Positions 5,662 to 8,032 of a stretch of 8,032 nucleotides of DNA are shown piece by piece (within the stretch, counting starts at the first letter, position 1; the number at the start of each line of letters is the position of its first letter). A program made the translations under genes and the position numbers. Below the pieces are notes generated by a model. It did not search any database. It worked only from the letters and a program-made list of their open reading frames with translations, and was not told the DNA's origin. The DNA is taken from the NCBI GenBank assembly GCA_017885365.1, contig JAFNGD010000236.1, positions 3,611 through 11,642 on the forward strand, written 5' to 3'. The DNA is from Nitrospirota bacterium. Lineage in GTDB: Bacteria > Nitrospirota > UBA9217.

Positions 5662-5725
5662 GTGTTCATCCGTGGTTACTAAGTCTTTTCTTTTCTGTTG
5701 ACCTATCTGTGTTCATCTGTGGTTA
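5662..5725 (+). repeat. 17-base direct repeat pair GTGTTCATCYGTGGTTA
   Basis: GTGTTCATCCGTGGTTA (5662-5678) and GTGTTCATCTGTGGTTA (5709-5725) match at 16 of 17 bases, 47 bases apart, separated by T-rich sequence. The string resembles the widely dispersed ATCCGTGTTCATCCGTGGTT repeat that often travels beside CGCAGAGA repeats in environmental genomes. It ends 28 bases before the glyS start. Confidence 0.75.
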
Positions 5726-5753
5726 ACTCGTTGTTGATGGTATCGAGGTAATC

Positions 5754-7832
5754 TTGGCAAAAGAGTTCTTATTAGAGATCGGCACCGAGGAGATCCCGTC
5801 GCGATTCATTCCGCCCGCGCTGGAGAAGATGAAGGAGCTGTTCGCACAGCTCCTCGCGTCGGGGCGTGTCGGATCATCGGGCGAGATCAAGACCTACGGC
5901 ACTCCGCGCCGCCTAGTCCTGTACGCCTCCGAACTGGACGAGCGACAGGCCGACATGTCCAAGGAAGTGCTCGGTCCGCCGAAGAGGATCGCCTTTGACG
6001 CCGACGGCAAGGCCACCAAGGCCGCACTCGTCTTCGCCGAGAAGAACAACGTGGCTGTGGACGCCTTGGGCGTGAAGGCAACGGACAAGGGCGAGTACGT
6101 CGTTGCCCGCATCGACGAGAAGGGCGGCGACACGGCGGCCTGGCTCGGCCAGGTGATGCCGGGGTTCATCCTGTCCATCCCGTTCCCCAAGTCCATGCGG
6201 TGGATGGACAAGGACATCCGGTTCGCCCGTCCCATCCACTGGATCCTCGCCATCTACGGCGGGGCCGCGGTGGCATTCGAGCTGAACGGCATCAAGAGCG
6301 GAAACGTCTCGCGTGGCCATCGGTTCATGAGCCCCGGCGCATTCATGGTCAAGGACTTCAAGTCCTACCAGCTCCAGGCGGAGCCGAACTTCGTGGTGAT
6401 CGACCCCGAGGTGCGGCGGGCGCGCATCGTGAAGCAGGTCGAGGAGCTGGCCAAGGCGAAGAACGGGATGGTGCTCGAGGACAGCGGGCTCGTCGACGAG
6501 GTGACGAACCTTGTGGAATACCCGGTGGCGGTCATGGGCTCGTTCAATAAGGACTTCCTGCGCGTGCCCAAGGAGGTCCTGATCACCGCCATGCGCGAGC
6601 ACCAGCGGTACTTCAGCGTCGTTGACCAGGCGGGCAACCTCCTGCCATACTTCATCACCATCAGCAACACGCGCGCCGAGGACATGGCCGTGGTCCAGGC
6701 CGGGAACGAGCGGGTGCTCACCGCGCGCATGTCCGACGCAGCGTACTTCTTCGACCACGACCTGAAGGTGCCGCTCGCGGACCGCGTCGAGGGGCTCAAG
6801 AAGGTGACCTACCAGGAGAAGCTCGGATCGGTCTACGACAAGACCGAGCGCGTCAAGAAGCTGACCGCCTATATCGCCGGCATTGTGAAGGCCGATGCCG
6901 CGGTCGCCGGGCGAGCGGCGTATCTTGCCAAGGCCGACCTGCTCACGGGCGTCGTGGGCGAGTTCCCGAAGCTCCAGGGCGTCATGGGCAGCAAATATGC
7001 GGTCCTGTCCGGCGAGGACCCGCGGGTCGCCGCGGCCATCGCCGAGCACTACCTCCCGCGCTTCGCCGGTGATGCGCTGCCGGGTTCGCTCGAAGGCATG
7101 TGTGTCGGCATTGCCGACCGGATCGATACGATCACCGGATGCTTCTCCGTGGGGCTCGTCCCAAGCGGCTCCGAGGACCCTTACGGCCTTCGCAGACAGT
7201 CCGTGGCCATCCTTACCATGCTGTTCGACCGGGGCCTGCATCTCTCGCTCGCGGCGCTTGTCACCGAGACATGCAAGGGACACGGCATGAAAAAGTCCGA
7301 ACAGACGAAGGTGGAGTCAGAGGTCCTTGATTTTCTCCGCCAGCGGCTCGCCGGCATGCTGACCACCGAAGGGCTCCGATCCGACGTGGTGGACGCAGCG
7401 CTCTCGGGGCCCTTCGACGACCCGCTTGTCGCCAGGGAAAAAGTTCGGGCCCTTGACGCCTGGCGGACCTCCGACGATTACCGGCCGCTCGTGACCGCAC
7501 TCAAGCGCGCAGGCAACATCGTACCGAAGGATTTCGCGGGTGCGGTAAAGAAAGGTTTGCTCAAGGAAGACGCTGAAAAGGAGCTCTTTTCGGCCTATGG
7601 CGATATCAAAGACCGCGTGAAGGAAAAGACGGCGAAACTCGATTTCCGGGGCGCCCTTGCCGACATCGCGTCGCTCCGCGGCCCCGTTGACGCGTTCTTC
7701 GACAAGGTCATGGTGATGGACAAGGACGCCGAGGTGAAGCAGAACCGGCTGGCGCTGCTCGCCGGCATCACCGGGCTCTTCTCGGGGATCGCGGATTTCT
7801 CGCGGCTGGTGCTGAGCGCGGAAGAAAAGTAG
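5754..7832 (+). CDS. glyS: glycyl-tRNA synthetase beta subunit
   Basis: The 692-residue protein is full length for the family (about 690). The beta subunit binds tRNA-Gly and works with GlyQ. Landmarks in order: L-L-E-I-G-T-E-E-I-P-S (5-15), F-P-K-S-M-R-W and F-A-R-P-I-H-W-I, G-H-R-F (188-191), and M-S-D-A-A-Y-F-F-D-H-D. Then follow K-L-G-S-V-Y-D-K-T, K-A-D-L-L-T-G-V-V-G-E-F-P (393-405) and D-P-Y-G-L-R-R-Q (475-482). A C-terminal DALR-type anticodon-binding region ends in F-F-D-K-V-M-V-M and N-R-L-A-L-L-A. The start is TTG 5754, with GAGGT (5745-5749) just upstream; no in-frame ATG is better. No clear promoter lies in the upstream gap, so it is probably read from the glyQ promoter through the repeats. 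Nothing appears missing or frameshifted. Confidence 0.97.
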   Translation: MAKEFLLEIGTEEIPSRFIPPALEKMKELFAQLLASGRVGSSGEIKTYGTPRRLVLYASELDERQADMSKEVLGPPKRIAFDADGKATKAALVFAEKNNVAVDALGVKATDKGEYVVARIDEKGGDTAAWLGQVMPGFILSIPFPKSMRWMDKDIRFARPIHWILAIYGGAAVAFELNGIKSGNVSRGHRFMSPGAFMVKDFKSYQLQAEPNFVVIDPEVRRARIVKQVEELAKAKNGMVLEDSGLVDEVTNLVEYPVAVMGSFNKDFLRVPKEVLITAMREHQRYFSVVDQAGNLLPYFITISNTRAEDMAVVQAGNERVLTARMSDAAYFFDHDLKVPLADRVEGLKKVTYQEKLGSVYDKTERVKKLTAYIAGIVKADAAVAGRAAYLAKADLLTGVVGEFPKLQGVMGSKYAVLSGEDPRVAAAIAEHYLPRFAGDALPGSLEGMCVGIADRIDTITGCFSVGLVPSGSEDPYGLRRQSVAILTMLFDRGLHLSLAALVTETCKGHGMKKSEQTKVESEVLDFLRQRLAGMLTTEGLRSDVVDAALSGPFDDPLVAREKVRALDAWRTSDDYRPLVTALKRAGNIVPKDFAGAVKKGLLKEDAEKELFSAYGDIKDRVKEKTAKLDFRGALADIASLRGPVDAFFDKVMVMDKDAEVKQNRLALLAGITGLFSGIADFSRLVLSAEEK

Positions 7833-7883
7833 GAGCCAGGAGAACTTCGTCTGGCTTCTGACTTCTGGTTTCTGAATTCTGAC
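7831..7883 (+). repeat. hairpin plus four tandem heptamers after glyS
   Basis: AGGAGCCAG (7831-7839) pairs with CTGGCTTCT (7851-7859) through 9 pairs including one G-T wobble, with an 11-base loop. Overlapping the right arm are four tandem 7-base units: TTCTGAC, TTCTGGT, TTCTGAA and TTCTGAC (7856-7883). The left arm overlaps the glyS stop codon. The pattern resembles dispersed AGGAGCCAGGAG...TTCTGACTTCTG intergenic repeats seen in environmental genomes. No U-tract is present, so termination is not supported. Confidence 0.65.
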
Positions 7884-7908
7884 GATGTAAATCAGGGAGG
7901 AACGTACC

Positions 7909-8032
7909 ATGGCAATTGCAAAAAAGCTTATCTATTTCTTCGGGAATGGAAAGGCCGATGGGACCGGGACCATGAAGGACCTGCTCGGCGGCAAGGGCGC
8001 GGGCCTCGCGGAGATGACCAACGCCGGCGTGC
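7909..8032 (+). CDS. ppdK: pyruvate, phosphate dikinase, N-terminal fragment
   Basis: Only the first 41 codons lie in the window. The translation begins M-A-I-A-K-K-L-I-Y-F-F-G and contains G-G-K-G-A-G-L-A-E-M-T (27-37), the N-terminal ATP-grasp signature of pyruvate phosphate dikinase. The enzyme reversibly converts pyruvate, ATP and phosphate into phosphoenolpyruvate, AMP and pyrophosphate in the cytoplasm, serving gluconeogenesis or pyrophosphate-dependent glycolysis. ATG 7909 has a strong ribosome site, GGGAGGAA (7895-7902). It lies 76 bases after glyS across a short repeat. Adjacency to glyS may mean co-transcription. PEP synthase shares this fold, but the Y-F-F-G and G-G-K-G-A-G-L-A-E-M strings favour PpdK. 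The catalytic His and PEP domains are outside the window. Confidence 0.93.
   Translation, partial: MAIAKKLIYFFGNGKADGTGTMKDLLGGKGAGLAEMTNAGV

Noticed and set aside
5698..5726. TTGACC in the glyQ-glyS gap as an internal promoter
   Set aside because: No acceptable -10 box at 16-18 bases (GGTTAA at best), and the segment is part of the dispersed repeat.
5913..7283. 456-codon open frame on the minus strand
   Set aside because: It lies wholly within glyS, which is conserved end to end. Its composition (H, V, L, D and R rich) is the usual mirror of a GC-rich gene, and it resembles no known protein.

Overview
The window looks like a chromosomal segment from a GC-rich Gram-negative bacterium. Coding regions are visibly GC-rich at third codon positions, and there are split glycyl-tRNA synthetase genes, an FtsB/DivIC-type division protein and a pyruvate phosphate dikinase. 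Together with the kind of dispersed intergenic repeats present, this suggests an environmental anaerobe of the Desulfobacterota/Nitrospirota type. That placement is inference and cannot be settled from this sequence alone.

Left part (1-1402): a truncated winged-helix plus minimal-nucleotidyltransferase (MNT) gene overlaps a HEPN-domain gene, the layout of an MNT-HEPN toxin-antitoxin-like pair. Both proteins deviate at the residues that normally define activity. Next come two 19-residue lysine/alanine-rich mini-genes (1057-1116 and 1265-1324). Each has a strong Shine-Dalgarno sequence. A GC-rich hairpin separates them and a clear intrinsic terminator (1370-1401) follows the second.

Middle part (1403-4256): a gene-poor leader with a sigma70-like promoter precedes an ftsB/divIC-like gene. 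A near-consensus promoter then drives a 734-residue family 57 glycoside hydrolase with all the recognisable GH57 motifs, probably acting on glycogen or another alpha-glucan.

Right part (4257-8032): a 387-base, more AT-rich intergenic region ends in a consensus sigma70 promoter (TTGACA, 16 nt, TATAAT). This promoter drives glyQ, then glyS, and perhaps ppdK, whose 5' end is at the window edge. glyQ and glyS both start with TTG. The glyQ-glyS gap (240 bases) and the glyS-ppdK gap (76 bases) are filled with repeat-derived sequence: a 30-base-arm imperfect inverted repeat, a 17-base direct repeat, and four tandem heptamers next to a hairpin. GlyQ and GlyS together form the alpha2beta2 enzyme that charges tRNA-Gly. 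PpdK interconverts pyruvate and phosphoenolpyruvate, so the right end is a housekeeping cluster invaded by small non-coding repeats.

No tRNA, rRNA, CRISPR array, transposase or phage gene was seen. The most unusual items are the MNT-HEPN pair with altered active sites, the twin lysine-rich micro-proteins, and the repeat-filled gaps inside the glyQ-glyS-ppdK cluster.
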